Positions 1-7,565 of a stretch of DNA of 21,788 nucleotides are shown here, piece after piece. Numbering within the stretch: position 1 is the stretch's first letter; the number at the start of each line of letters is the position of its first letter. Both the position numbers and the translations under genes were made by a program. Below the pieces are notes generated by a model that did not search any database, was not told where the DNA came from, and was given only the letters and a program-made list of their open reading frames with translations. The DNA comes from Thioglobus_C sp964448305 (lineage in GTDB: Bacteria > Pseudomonadota > Gammaproteobacteria > PS1 > Pseudothioglobaceae): contig CAYUWB010000022.1 of assembly GCA_964448305.1 (NCBI GenBank), positions 1 through 21,788 of the forward strand. Reading direction: 5' to 3'.

Positions 1-1496
1 GGTGCTAAGTAGGTCAACATGCCAGCAGAATCAATCGCCACATTATTGCCTGCTTTGGCTTTGAGTTGTTCGATATCCTTATCGCTACCCGTTACCCAGC
101 GCGCTGTGGCAATGGCGATGGTTTCAAACTGACAATCAACGCCGTATTCGTATTTAAGGCGATGTGCCACCACATCAAACTGCAAAATACCCACCGCACC
201 AAGAATTTGCGAGCTGTTCATGGTCGGGCGAAATACTTGGGTTGCGCCTTCTTCTGAGAGTTGATCTAGGCCTTTTTGCAAGGCTTTGGCTTTGAGTGGA
301 TCTTTGAGTTGTGCACGGCGAAACAGCTCTGGTGCAAAGTTTGGAATGCCTTTAAATTCAAGTTTTTCGCCTTGGGTGAAAGTATCACCAATACTAATGC
401 CACCGTGGTTGTGAATACCGATGACATCGCCGGCATAAGCAAACTCGCTACTCTTGCGCTCGCGCGACATAAAAGTAACGGCATTAGCGATTTTGATTTG
501 CTTGCCGGTGGCTACTTGTAAAACCTTCATACCTTTTTTGTACTCACCACTAACGATACGCATAAAAGCTAAGCGGTCATGGTGTTTTGGATCCATATTC
601 GCCTGAATTTTAAACACAAAGCCGGTGAGTTTTCCCTCATCTGGTGTGACTTCACGTACATTAGATTCTCTGTTTTTTGGCGTTGGTGCGTACTCGATAA
701 AACCATCCAATAAATTTTGAATACCAAAATTAGAAATCGCAGAACCAAAGAAAACTGGGGTTTGTTTGCCAGCTAAAAATACATCTAAGTCAAAAGGTGT
801 GGTGGTTTCAGTAATCAGCTCTACCTCGTCGCGCATTTCGGCAGCAATATCAGCGCCTAATATTTCATCAAGCTGTGGGTTGTCAACGCCATCAATGATA
901 ATGTTTTCACCAATTTCAGAGTTTTTACCGGCCTCATACAAATAGACTTTATCTTCTAATAAATGTACTACACCTTTAAAACGTTTACCCATGCCAATGG
1001 GCCAAGTGATGGGTGCACATTCAATGTTGAGGACGGTTTCTACCTCATCCATAAGATCAATTGGCTCTTTACCCTCACGATCAAGTTTGTTGATAAAGGT
1101 GAGGATAGGGGTGTCACGCAGGCGACACACTTCCATCAGTTTGATGGTGCGCATTTCAACACCTTTGGCAACGTCAATCACCATGAGTGCTGAATCAACC
1201 GCCGTTAAAGTTCGGTAAGTGTCTTCTGAGAAGTCTTCGTGTCCTGGCGTATCCAGTAAGTTAATCACGTGGTTATCATAATCAAACTGCATGATAGAGG
1301 AGGTAATCGAGATACCTCTTTCTTTTTCCATTTCCATCCAGTCAGACGTTGCGTGAGTGCTGGCTTTCCTTGCTTTAACACTACCGGCTGTTTTAATCGC
1401 GCCTGCGTAAAGTAAGAGCTTTTCAGTGACGGTAGTTTTACCGGCATCCGGGTGAGAGATAATCGCAAAGGTGCGACGCTTAGCTACTTCAGACAT
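1..1496 (-). CDS. prfC: Peptide chain release factor 3 (RF3), 3' end beyond window
   Basis: Translational GTPase that recycles RF1/RF2 from the ribosome after peptide release. The reading frame opens at the ATG whose complement is 1494-1496 and runs off the left edge after 498 codons. The E. coli protein has 529 residues, so only about 30 C-terminal residues are missing. Visible motifs are G1 HPDAGKTT (residues 15-22), G2-region RGISIT (60-65), G3 DTPGH (82-86) and G4 NKLD (136-139). The N-terminal region is very close to enterobacterial RF3, including the TSDWMEMEKERG stretch (50-61), and separates it from EF-G and LepA. It is the last visible gene of a minus-strand operon and starts 2 bp after the dCMP deaminase stop. 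It has no promoter of its own that I can see. Confidence 0.96.
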   Translation of the reverse strand, partial: MSEVAKRRTFAIISHPDAGKTTVTEKLLLYAGAIKTAGSVKARKASTHATSDWMEMEKERGISITSSIMQFDYDNHVINLLDTPGHEDFSEDTYRTLTAVDSALMVIDVAKGVEMRTIKLMEVCRLRDTPILTFINKLDREGKEPIDLMDEVETVLNIECAPITWPIGMGKRFKGVVHLLEDKVYLYEAGKNSEIGENIIIDGVDNPQLDEILGADIAAEMRDEVELITETTTPFDLDVFLAGKQTPVFFGSAISNFGIQNLLDGFIEYAPTPKNRESNVREVTPDEGKLTGFVFKIQANMDPKHHDRLAFMRIVSGEYKKGMKVLQVATGKQIKIANAVTFMSRERKSSEFAYAGDVIGIHNHGGISIGDTFTQGEKLEFKGIPNFAPELFRRAQLKDPLKAKALQKGLDQLSEEGATQVFRPTMNSSQILGAVGILQFDVVAHRLKYEYGVDCQFETIAIATARWVTGSDKDIEQLKAKAGNNVAIDSAGMLTYLA

Positions 1497-1498
1497 GG

Positions 1499-1942
1499 TT
1501 ATTTAATAATAAGCTCGATACCGGCTTCATCAAACATTGCTTGCGAGAGCTGGACACTTTCATTCCAATTATCGAGTTCTTTGGATTTTTTAATCACCAC
1601 TTTTTTAATACCGACTTGAATAATGCCTTTGGCACATTCTGAGCAAATGGGTAGGCCATGTACATAAAGGGTTGCACCATCCAATGAGGTGCCTGAGTAA
1701 GTTGCGTTATAGATTGCATTCATCTCTGCATGGACAACAAATTTGTATTTGGTTTCTCGATGATTGTAGCGCTCATCGGTATCATGAATACCACGAGGAA
1801 AGCCATTAAACCCCTGTGATAAAACTTCTTTTTTACTGCCAACGGTAACCGCGCCTACTTGAGTAGAAGGGTCTTTTGACCAAGTGGCTACTTCTGCGGC
1901 TAGGGCTAAATAGCGCTCATCCCATTTATTTAATTGACTCAT
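1499..1942 (-). CDS. Deoxycytidylate (dCMP) deaminase family protein
   Basis: Zinc-dependent nucleotide deaminase, predicted to convert dCMP to dUMP, the substrate of thymidylate synthase. The 147-residue protein has the cytidine/deoxycytidylate deaminase signature: HAEMNAI (residues 71-77, His71 as zinc ligand, Glu73 as proton shuttle) and PICSEC (98-103, Cys100 and Cys103 as the other ligands). The N-terminal KDPSTQVGAV segment (23-32) is also typical of dCMP deaminases. It lies 1 bp after mraY and 2 bp before prfC, so it is almost certainly co-transcribed with them. Enterobacteria mostly make dUMP from dCTP instead, so a dCMP deaminase points to a different pyrimidine route here. Substrate choice (dCMP against a related deaminated base) is inferred from the family only. 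Confidence 0.9.
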   Translation of the reverse strand: MSQLNKWDERYLALAAEVATWSKDPSTQVGAVTVGSKKEVLSQGFNGFPRGIHDTDERYNHRETKYKFVVHAEMNAIYNATYSGTSLDGATLYVHGLPICSECAKGIIQVGIKKVVIKKSKELDNWNESVQLSQAMFDEAGIELIIK

Positions 1943-1943
1943 A

Positions 1944-3029
1944 CTAACGTATTTTAATAGATGCTAGGCTAATCAGCACTAAGATTAGGGTAACCATCCA
2001 AAAACGCACAATAATCTTAGGCTCTGATAAGCCTTTTTTCTCATAATGATGATGCAGTGGCGCCATGAGGAATATACGTGTTTTGGTGCGTTTGTACCAA
2101 CCAACTTGAATGATGACTGAAAGTGTTTCAGCCACAAATACGCCACCCATAATGAATAGAAGAATTTCTTGACGAACAATAATGGCAATCACCGCCAAAA
2201 TGGCGCCCAGTGAAAGTGAGCCAACATCACCCATGAAGATTTCAGCAGGGTAAGTGTTAAACCACAAGAAGCCCAAACCAGCGCCAATAAGCGCTGCACA
2301 AATAACAAACATCTCACCGGTGCCAGGCATAAATGGCATGTTGAGATAGTTGGCAAAGTTATAGTTACCACCAATATAGGCGAAAATCGCCAATGCACCT
2401 GAAATCAAAATCACCGGCATAATGGCTAAACCATCCAAGCCATCGGTTAGATTAACAGCGTTAGAACTACCAACAATCACAAAGTAAGATAGTACAGCTA
2501 ATCCAGTAGCGCCTAAAGGGATTGTCCAATCTTTAATAAATGGAATTAGTAAGTCAGTAGAGATTGGTTGGTGTGGGTTGTTAACTAGCCAAACGCCAAT
2601 AATAATTGCACCTAAAGATTGGGCTAAATATTTTTGTTTGGCACTCAGGCCATCAGATGATTGTTTTTTGATTTTTAAGAAATCATCAACAAAACCAATC
2701 CCACCAAAAATAAGTGCAGTCACAATAACAATCCAAAGATAGGTATTGTGCCAATCACCCCAAATAAGAATACTACTAATAAAAGCAAATAAAATCATGA
2801 CACCACCCATAGTCGGTGTGCCGGCTTTGTCTTTATGTGTTTCTGGGCCATCTGTACGAATCACTTGTTTGATTTGATATTGCTGTAGGCGTGCAATAAA
2901 GAAATGACCCAGCGTTAAACTGATAAATAAAGCTGCTAGCATGGCTAAAACAGCACGAACGGTTAGGTACTGTAAAACACCAAAGCCTGGATCAAACTCG
3001 GTAAGAAAGCTAATTAATTCTAAAAACAT
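1944..3029 (-). CDS. mraY: Phospho-N-acetylmuramoyl-pentapeptide transferase MraY
   Basis: Integral membrane enzyme that transfers phospho-MurNAc-pentapeptide from UDP to undecaprenyl phosphate, giving lipid I, the first membrane step of peptidoglycan synthesis. The length is 361 residues (E. coli 360). About ten hydrophobic segments are visible. Catalytic features are VDDFLK with Asp115/Asp116, NLTDGLDGLA (193-202), FMGDVGS with Asp268, and the histidine triad APLHHHYEKKG (His326-328). Notably it is not between murF and murD as in the usual division/cell-wall (dcw) cluster; it sits between a periplasmic prolyl isomerase (3-bp gap) and dCMP deaminase (1-bp gap). The gene looks complete and functional. 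Confidence 0.97.
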   Translation of the reverse strand: MFLELISFLTEFDPGFGVLQYLTVRAVLAMLAALFISLTLGHFFIARLQQYQIKQVIRTDGPETHKDKAGTPTMGGVMILFAFISSILIWGDWHNTYLWIVIVTALIFGGIGFVDDFLKIKKQSSDGLSAKQKYLAQSLGAIIIGVWLVNNPHQPISTDLLIPFIKDWTIPLGATGLAVLSYFVIVGSSNAVNLTDGLDGLAIMPVILISGALAIFAYIGGNYNFANYLNMPFMPGTGEMFVICAALIGAGLGFLWFNTYPAEIFMGDVGSLSLGAILAVIAIIVRQEILLFIMGGVFVAETLSVIIQVGWYKRTKTRIFLMAPLHHHYEKKGLSEPKIIVRFWMVTLILVLISLASIKIR

Positions 3030-3032
3030 AAT

Positions 3033-4028
3033 TTAGTCTAGGTCGTTAATAGAAAGTAATTCTAAATTGAAAATTAGCAATGACTCTTGAGAGAGTTTTC
3101 CACGAGCACTATCGCCATAAATTTGTGCATAACTTGCAATAATAGTGCGTTTTTCACCAACGCTCATCTCAAGCACTGATTGGTCAATAACACTGATAAT
3201 TGTGCCAGATCCTGCAGCAAAAGGCAGTGGTTTTCCTGATGGACGCATATTGGTGCCGTCGTCTAAATCAATAGATAAGTTGATTTTAACCAAATCTCCT
3301 GGTTTGGGATAATCACCAGCACCGGTTTGATTGATTTGCACATAATGACCAGCTTCTGTAGTTTTGGCGTTAGGGTAGTTGTCTTTGGCAAAGTTAATTA
3401 GCTTTTCACGTTTTTTAGCTTGTTTTTCTAGTTCCTTTTTTAGAAATTTTTGATTATTTGCTTGAAAAGCTGCTTCATCGGTTTTGAAGTTTTTTGCTTT
3501 TTCGCCAATGCGGATAATTTTTACCTTGCGAATAAAATCATCTTTCTTAATGGTGTTAACCACACTCATGCCTTTAATTACATGGCCAAAAACTGTGTGC
3601 TTACCATCTAACCATGGCGTGGCCGTATGGGTGATGAAAAACTGAGAGCCATTTGTATTTGGGCCAGAATTAGCCATCGACAAAATACCACCTTTGTGAT
3701 GAGTCAGATCGGTGATTTCATCAGCAAACTGATAGCCTGGGCCACCAGTGCCATCGCCTTGTGGGTCTCCGCCTTGAATCATAAAATCATTAATCACACG
3801 GTGAAATTTTAAGCCGTTATAAAAAGGTTTACCAAGTTGTCTATTAGAGTGCTTAGAGCCTTCGGCCAAGCCAACGAAATTAATAACGGTTAGCGGGGTT
3901 TTTTCATAGGCAAGTTTGACGATAATATCGCCTTGATTGGTGTGTAGATTTGCATACAAGCCATCGTCTAGTTGCGCTTGGGATTGTAGTGATAAAAACA
4001 AGGTGAGAAATAAGGCTAGAACTCGCAT
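3033..4028 (-). CDS. Exported cyclophilin-FKBP fusion peptidyl-prolyl isomerase
   Basis: Predicted envelope prolyl cis-trans isomerase made of two unrelated PPIase folds. Residues 1-19 form a signal peptide (hydrophobic LALFLTLFLSL, then SQAQ). Residues about 23-175 are a cyclophilin domain: FHRVIND (75-81, catalytic Arg77), QGGDPQGDGTGG (85-96), NTNGSQFFI (124-132) and WLDGKHTVFG (139-148). A charged, probably helical linker (about 183-215) follows. Residues about 238-327 resemble FKBP: PKPGD, LDDGT, VGEKR (290-294), IYGDSARG and a final LLIFNLELLSI. In that domain the FKBP tryptophan of the GWDE motif is replaced (IDQ at 281-283) and VHYTG is replaced by INLSI, so the second site may bind without catalysing. 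An AGGG Shine-Dalgarno stands 5 nt before the ATG. It heads the operon with mraY, dCMP deaminase and prfC. Cyclophilin assignment is firm; the FKBP call is moderate. Confidence 0.9.
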   Translation of the reverse strand: MRVLALFLTLFLSLQSQAQLDDGLYANLHTNQGDIIVKLAYEKTPLTVINFVGLAEGSKHSNRQLGKPFYNGLKFHRVINDFMIQGGDPQGDGTGGPGYQFADEITDLTHHKGGILSMANSGPNTNGSQFFITHTATPWLDGKHTVFGHVIKGMSVVNTIKKDDFIRKVKIIRIGEKAKNFKTDEAAFQANNQKFLKKELEKQAKKREKLINFAKDNYPNAKTTEAGHYVQINQTGAGDYPKPGDLVKINLSIDLDDGTNMRPSGKPLPFAAGSGTIISVIDQSVLEMSVGEKRTIIASYAQIYGDSARGKLSQESLLIFNLELLSINDLD

Positions 4029-4072
4029 AATTACCCTTAAAAAGAAAACTGATATGTTACCAAAGTTGTGAC

Positions 4073-4102
4073 TTGCAATCAGTTAAAATATCCCCATATA
4101 GA
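4073..4102 (+). promoter_or_regulatory. Candidate sigma-70 promoter of the ferredoxin gene
   Basis: TTGCAA (4073-4078) and TATAGA (4097-4102) are separated by 18 bp and would start a transcript about 30 nt before the GTG codon. TTGCAA is its own reverse complement, so the same hexamer could serve as the -35 of the minus-strand operon that begins at 4028, although its -10 on that strand is weak. Matches are 4/6 for both boxes. Confidence 0.4.
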
Positions 4103-4138
4103 TAACAAAGTTGTTGCTTTAGAATTTAGGAGGAAGTT

Positions 4139-4372
4139 GTGTCTTTATTGATTACAGATGAATGTATTAACTGTGATGTTTGTGAGCCAGAGTGCCCAAA
4201 CGAAGCAATCTATATGGGCGATGAAATTTATGAAATTGATGGCGATAAATGTACCGAATGTGTTGGTCATTTCGACACACCACAATGTGTTGAGGTGTGC
4301 CCAGTTGATTGCTGTTTGTCTGACCCTGACCGAGTAGAAACTGACGAGGAATTATTAGCCAAGTTGGCGTAA
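4139..4372 (+). CDS. yfhL: 2[4Fe-4S] ferredoxin, YfhL/Allochromatium type
   Basis: Small low-potential electron carrier of 77 residues holding two [4Fe-4S] clusters. Cys9, 12, 15 and 19 form the first CxxCxxCxxxCP motif. Cys38, Cys41, Cys50 and Cys54 form the second, where the eight-residue spacing between Cys41 and Cys50 (VGHFDTPQ) is the insertion typical of the Allochromatium/YfhL ferredoxin class. Two further cysteines (58, 59) follow. The start is a GTG, supported by a strong TAGGAGGA Shine-Dalgarno at 4127-4134. It is a single-gene unit with its own candidate promoter and a strong terminator. The physiological partner cannot be told from this window. Confidence 0.93.
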   Translation: MSLLITDECINCDVCEPECPNEAIYMGDEIYEIDGDKCTECVGHFDTPQCVEVCPVDCCLSDPDRVETDEELLAKLA

Positions 4373-4388
4373 TAAAATAGACCTGCAT

Positions 4389-4421
4389 AAAAAAAGGCGA
4401 CCTGATCAGGTCGCCTTTTTT
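4389..4421. terminator. Bidirectional intrinsic terminator
   Basis: A perfect 20-bp palindrome at 4396-4415 (arm GGCGACCT, loop GATC) is flanked by seven A on the left and six T on the right. It can therefore terminate both the ferredoxin transcript (+) and the aminotransferase transcript (-), which converge here. Confidence 0.93.
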
Positions 4422-4438
4422 GTTTTAGAAGATTAAGA

Positions 4439-5554
4439 TTATTTGCCTAATGCATCTTTAAGTGCACTTAAACACAAGGCAATGTTTTCTTTTCTAGAAG
4501 AGTGCCCCATCAGGCCAATGCGCCATACTTTGCCTGCGTAAGCACCAAGACCTGCGCCGATTTCTAAGTTGTAATCGTTAAGTAAAATACCACGAACAGT
4601 GGCGTCATCAGCGCCTTCAGGAATGAATACTGAATTAAGTTGTGGAAGGCGGTCAGCTTCATCAACTAAGAAATTAATACCCATGGCTTCAAGCCCAGCT
4701 CTTAACTCTAAGTGATTAGCTTGATGGCGTGCCCAAGAATTTTCCAAACCCTCTTCCGAAATCATCACTAAAGACTCATGTAAGCCATATAGTGTATTAA
4801 CAGGTGCTGTGTGGTGATAAGTTCTTTGTGCGCCATCACCCCAGTACCCCATGACTAGATTTAAGTCTAGGAACCATGATGTTACAGCTGTCTTGCGGTT
4901 TTTGACTTTAGTTAATGCACGCTCATTAAAGCTAACAGGTGAAATGCCTGGCATGGCTGAAAGACATTTTTGTGAGCCTGAATATATGGCATCGATTTCC
5001 CATTCATCAACACGTAGTTCAGAGCCACCTAATGAAGTGACTGCGTCTACAATCGTTACACAGTCGTTATCATGGGCAATTTTACAAAGTGCTTTAGCAT
5101 CAGATCTTGCACCCGTTGAGGTCTCAGCATGTACAAAAGCCAAGATCTTTGCATCAGGGTTTTCTTTTAAGGCTTGTTCAACTTTATCAGTTGATACTGC
5201 TACGCCCCAATCATCTTCGACAACAATTGCCTCGCCGCCAAAACGTGTAATGTTTTCTTTCATACGTATGCCGAATACGCCATTGATACAGACAACCACT
5301 TTATCACCAGGCTCAACTAAGTTGGCAAAACAAGTTTCCATGCCAGCTGAACCAGGCGCAGATACAGGCATGGTTAATTCATTTTCAGTTTGAAAAATGT
5401 ACTTTAAGCCCTCTTTGGTTTCATTCATCATGCCAACAAAAGCAGGATCTAGGTGGCCAATAGTTGGGCGTGCCATTGCTGACAAAATTCTTGGATGTAC
5501 GTCAGAAGGACCTGGCCCCATCAAAGTTCTGATTGGTGGATTAAATGATTTCAT
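4439..5554 (-). CDS. Class V aminotransferase, serine/alanine-glyoxylate type
   Basis: PLP enzyme predicted to aminate glyoxylate to glycine using alanine or serine as donor. The 371-residue protein starts with the family's MGPGPS motif (12-17), has HAETSTGA (142-149), the cofactor-binding VDAVTSLGG (169-177) and the Schiff-base lysine in SGSQKCLSAMPG (Lys196). The C-terminal GxGxYAGKVWRIGLMGHSS segment is also characteristic of alanine-glyoxylate/serine-glyoxylate aminotransferases. It is divergent from glcD with only 47 bp between the start codons, so glyoxylate made by GlcDEF would be removed by its neighbour. The amino donor (alanine, serine or both) cannot be decided from sequence by eye. 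It ends at the shared terminator with the ferredoxin gene. Confidence 0.92.
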   Translation of the reverse strand: MKSFNPPIRTLMGPGPSDVHPRILSAMARPTIGHLDPAFVGMMNETKEGLKYIFQTENELTMPVSAPGSAGMETCFANLVEPGDKVVVCINGVFGIRMKENITRFGGEAIVVEDDWGVAVSTDKVEQALKENPDAKILAFVHAETSTGARSDAKALCKIAHDNDCVTIVDAVTSLGGSELRVDEWEIDAIYSGSQKCLSAMPGISPVSFNERALTKVKNRKTAVTSWFLDLNLVMGYWGDGAQRTYHHTAPVNTLYGLHESLVMISEEGLENSWARHQANHLELRAGLEAMGINFLVDEADRLPQLNSVFIPEGADDATVRGILLNDYNLEIGAGLGAYAGKVWRIGLMGHSSRKENIALCLSALKDALGK

Positions 5555-5566
5555 AGTTTTTTGTAG

Positions 5567-5594
5567 TTAATAAAAATAAATAAGCCATTATAAT
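5567..5594 (+). promoter_or_regulatory. Candidate promoter of glcD (leaderless transcript)
   Basis: TATAAT at 5589-5594 lies only 7 nt before the glcD ATG (5602), so transcription would begin at or next to the start codon. TTAATA (5567-5572) is a 4/6 -35 at 16 bp. There is no Shine-Dalgarno before glcD, which agrees with a leaderless mRNA. Confidence 0.5.
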
Positions 5595-5615
5595 TGCTTG
5601 TATGTCTGTCGTCCA
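5587..5615 (-). promoter_or_regulatory. Candidate promoter of the glyoxylate aminotransferase
   Basis: The eight bases ATTATAAT at 5587-5594 are self-complementary, so the minus strand also reads TATAAT (5587-5592). A 4/6 -35 (TGGACG on the minus strand, 5610-5615) stands 17 bp upstream, inside the first codons of glcD. The two divergent promoters would share one -10 element. Confidence 0.42.
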
Positions 5616-7032
5616 AGAATTATCTCGCGCTTTACCTAAGGGCATTGTTATTAGCGGTGAAGAAAACACACGCCCATTTGAGTGTGATGGCCTGAGTGTG
5701 TATCGCCAAAAGCCATTGGCTGTAGCCTTGCCAGAAAATGTTGATCAAATTAAACAGATTTTAAAAATCTGTAAAGCCAACAATACGCCTGTGGTTACTC
5801 GTGGTGCTGGTACGGGTTTGGCTGGTGGCGCTATGCCGTTAGAGCAGTCGATTGTATTAGGATTGTCAAAGTTAAATCAGGTGAAATCGATAGATGCTGA
5901 AAATCAATTAGCCGTCGTCGAGCCAGGGGTTAGAAATATCGCTATCAGTGAAGCGGTCGCTGAATATGGCTTGTATTATGCGCCAGACCCTTCTAGTCAA
6001 ATTGCTTGTACGATTGGCGGCAACGTGGCTGAAAACTCAGGCGGCGTGCATTGTCTTAAATATGGTTTAACAGTTCACAATATTGAATCCTTAACAATGC
6101 TTACTATGGATGGTGAGGTACTTACTCTGAGTCGCCAAGATGATGGCATGGGCTTGTTGGCGTTGATGAATGGCTCTGAAGGTTTACTGGGAATAATGAT
6201 TGAAATTACGGTGAAACTCACCCCAACACCACAACTCGCTAGAGTGGTGATGGCGGCTTATGATTCGGTACGTGATTGTGCTAATGCTGTGGCTGATATT
6301 ATTAAAGCCGGCATCATCCCGGCAGGCTTAGAGATGATGGACAAGTTTGCTATTGAGGCAGCTGAAGGCTTTGCAGGTGTTGGTTATCCACTCGATGCAC
6401 AAGCTTTGTTGCTATGTGAGCTTGATGGTACTGAAGCGCAAGTGCAGGCCGAACTTGATACCGTATTACAGGTGTTATCAGGCGCATCCACTTTGAAAGT
6501 ATCAGAGAGCGAAGAAGAGCGCCTGAATTTATGGAAGGGGCGTAAATCAGCCTTCCCAGCGGTTGGTCGCTTGTCACCCGATTACTATTGTATGGATGGC
6601 ACTATTCCACGCCGACATTTAGCCGATATGCTAGAAAAAATTAATGATCTCTCTCAAAAATACCAACTCAGAGTGGCCAATGTTTTCCATGCAGGCGACG
6701 GTAATCTACATCCACTGATTTTGTACGATGCAAACATTCCAGGCGAGCTAGAGAGAACCGAAGAGTTTGGTACTGATATCTTAAAACTCAGTGTAGATAT
6801 GGGCGGCACCATTACCGGTGAGCATGGTGTCGGTATCGAGAAGCTTAACGCTATGTGTCATCAATTTAACTCAAAAGAATTAGAAATTTTTCATAAGATC
6901 AAGCAAGCTTTTGATCCAGATTCGCTACTTAATCCTGGGAAAGCTGTGCCAGAGCTGCATCGCTGTGCTGAATTAGGCGCAATGCATGTGCATCATGGCG
7001 AGCTGCCACATCCAGAGCTGGAGCGATTTTGA
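5602..7032 (+). CDS. glcD: Glycolate oxidase FAD-linked subunit GlcD
   Basis: Catalytic flavoprotein subunit of glycolate dehydrogenase, which oxidises glycolate to glyoxylate and passes electrons through GlcF to the respiratory chain. The 476 residues (E. coli 499) match GlcD along the full length: FAD-binding RGAGTGLAGGAMPLE (67-81), APDPSSQIACTIGGNVAENSGG region (127-148), then SPDYYCMDGTIPRR, VANVFHAGDGNLHPLI with the metal/substrate histidines, GEHGVGIEK and the conserved C-terminus LGAMHVHHGELP. It starts the glc operon, divergent from the glyoxylate aminotransferase. The stop overlaps the glcE start by one base (TGATG). Confidence 0.97.
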   Translation: MSVVQELSRALPKGIVISGEENTRPFECDGLSVYRQKPLAVALPENVDQIKQILKICKANNTPVVTRGAGTGLAGGAMPLEQSIVLGLSKLNQVKSIDAENQLAVVEPGVRNIAISEAVAEYGLYYAPDPSSQIACTIGGNVAENSGGVHCLKYGLTVHNIESLTMLTMDGEVLTLSRQDDGMGLLALMNGSEGLLGIMIEITVKLTPTPQLARVVMAAYDSVRDCANAVADIIKAGIIPAGLEMMDKFAIEAAEGFAGVGYPLDAQALLLCELDGTEAQVQAELDTVLQVLSGASTLKVSESEEERLNLWKGRKSAFPAVGRLSPDYYCMDGTIPRRHLADMLEKINDLSQKYQLRVANVFHAGDGNLHPLILYDANIPGELERTEEFGTDILKLSVDMGGTITGEHGVGIEKLNAMCHQFNSKELEIFHKIKQAFDPDSLLNPGKAVPELHRCAELGAMHVHHGELPHPELERF

Positions 7033-7565
7033 TGGAAGATAGAATTACACAACTACAAACACTAGTTAAGGAGTCAGACAGCTTGCGTATCAATGCTGAA
7101 TGGCTAGATTATGCTGGTGTGGTGGAATACTACCCTGAAGAGTTGGTGATGACCGTTAAGGCTGGCACCAGCATTGCTGAACTTAAAAAACAACTAAGCA
7201 AAAACAACCAATCCCTATCTTTCTATACAAAAGATGACAATACATCCATTGGCGCCATGTATGCGAATGGTGGGCAAGATATCTCCGACAGTGTTTTAGG
7301 CGTGCAAATTATTGATGGTAATGGCGAGGCGTTAAATTTTGGTGGCCAGGTTATGAAAAATGTCGCTGGCTACGATGTGGCACGTTTATTAGTCGGATCT
7401 AAGGGTAAGCTAGCGGTGATTACTCAAATCAGCTTTAAAGTATTGCCAAGCACTTATGTTGGTGAACTTTCAGCGCCGATCAAGATTAGCAATAACCCAG
7501 TATTACGTGATGAAATCGAACAAAGACTAAAGTCAGTATTTGACCCTAAAGGTATTTTTCAGTAA
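7032..7565 (+). CDS. glcE: Shortened GlcE, glycolate oxidase FAD-binding subunit
   Basis: Second flavin-type subunit of glycolate dehydrogenase, here only 177 residues against about 350 in E. coli. I use the ATG at 7032, which overlaps the glcD stop as TGATG, rather than the TTG one codon earlier. Residues 33-139 follow the FAD_binding_4 fold (YYPEELVMTVKAGTSIAEL; GGQVMKNVAGYDVARLLVGSKG at 104-125; FKVLP at 135-139). After that the family's whole middle region is absent: about 20 residues lead directly to the C-terminal signature RLKSVFDPKGIFQ (165-177). The N-terminal glycine-rich FAD loop also seems to be replaced (SLRINAEWLD). The frame is uninterrupted and joins glcF by TAATG, so it is a clean in-frame shortening rather than a broken gene. 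It probably keeps a structural role while GlcD does the catalysis (inference). Confidence 0.88.
   Translation: MEDRITQLQTLVKESDSLRINAEWLDYAGVVEYYPEELVMTVKAGTSIAELKKQLSKNNQSLSFYTKDDNTSIGAMYANGGQDISDSVLGVQIIDGNGEALNFGGQVMKNVAGYDVARLLVGSKGKLAVITQISFKVLPSTYVGELSAPIKISNNPVLRDEIEQRLKSVFDPKGIFQ

Noticed and set aside
4851..5393. Plus-strand open frame of 180 codons
   Set aside because: It lies wholly antisense to the well-supported glyoxylate aminotransferase gene and its composition (Ser/Thr-rich) is that of a shadow frame.
7029..7031. TTG one codon upstream as the glcE start
   Set aside because: The ATG at 7032 gives the standard TGATG coupling to the glcD stop and needs no rare start codon.
7032..7565. 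glcE shortened by a frameshift or early stop
   Set aside because: The family C-terminal signature is present in the same frame and the stop overlaps the glcF ATG. This is an internal loss, not a truncation.
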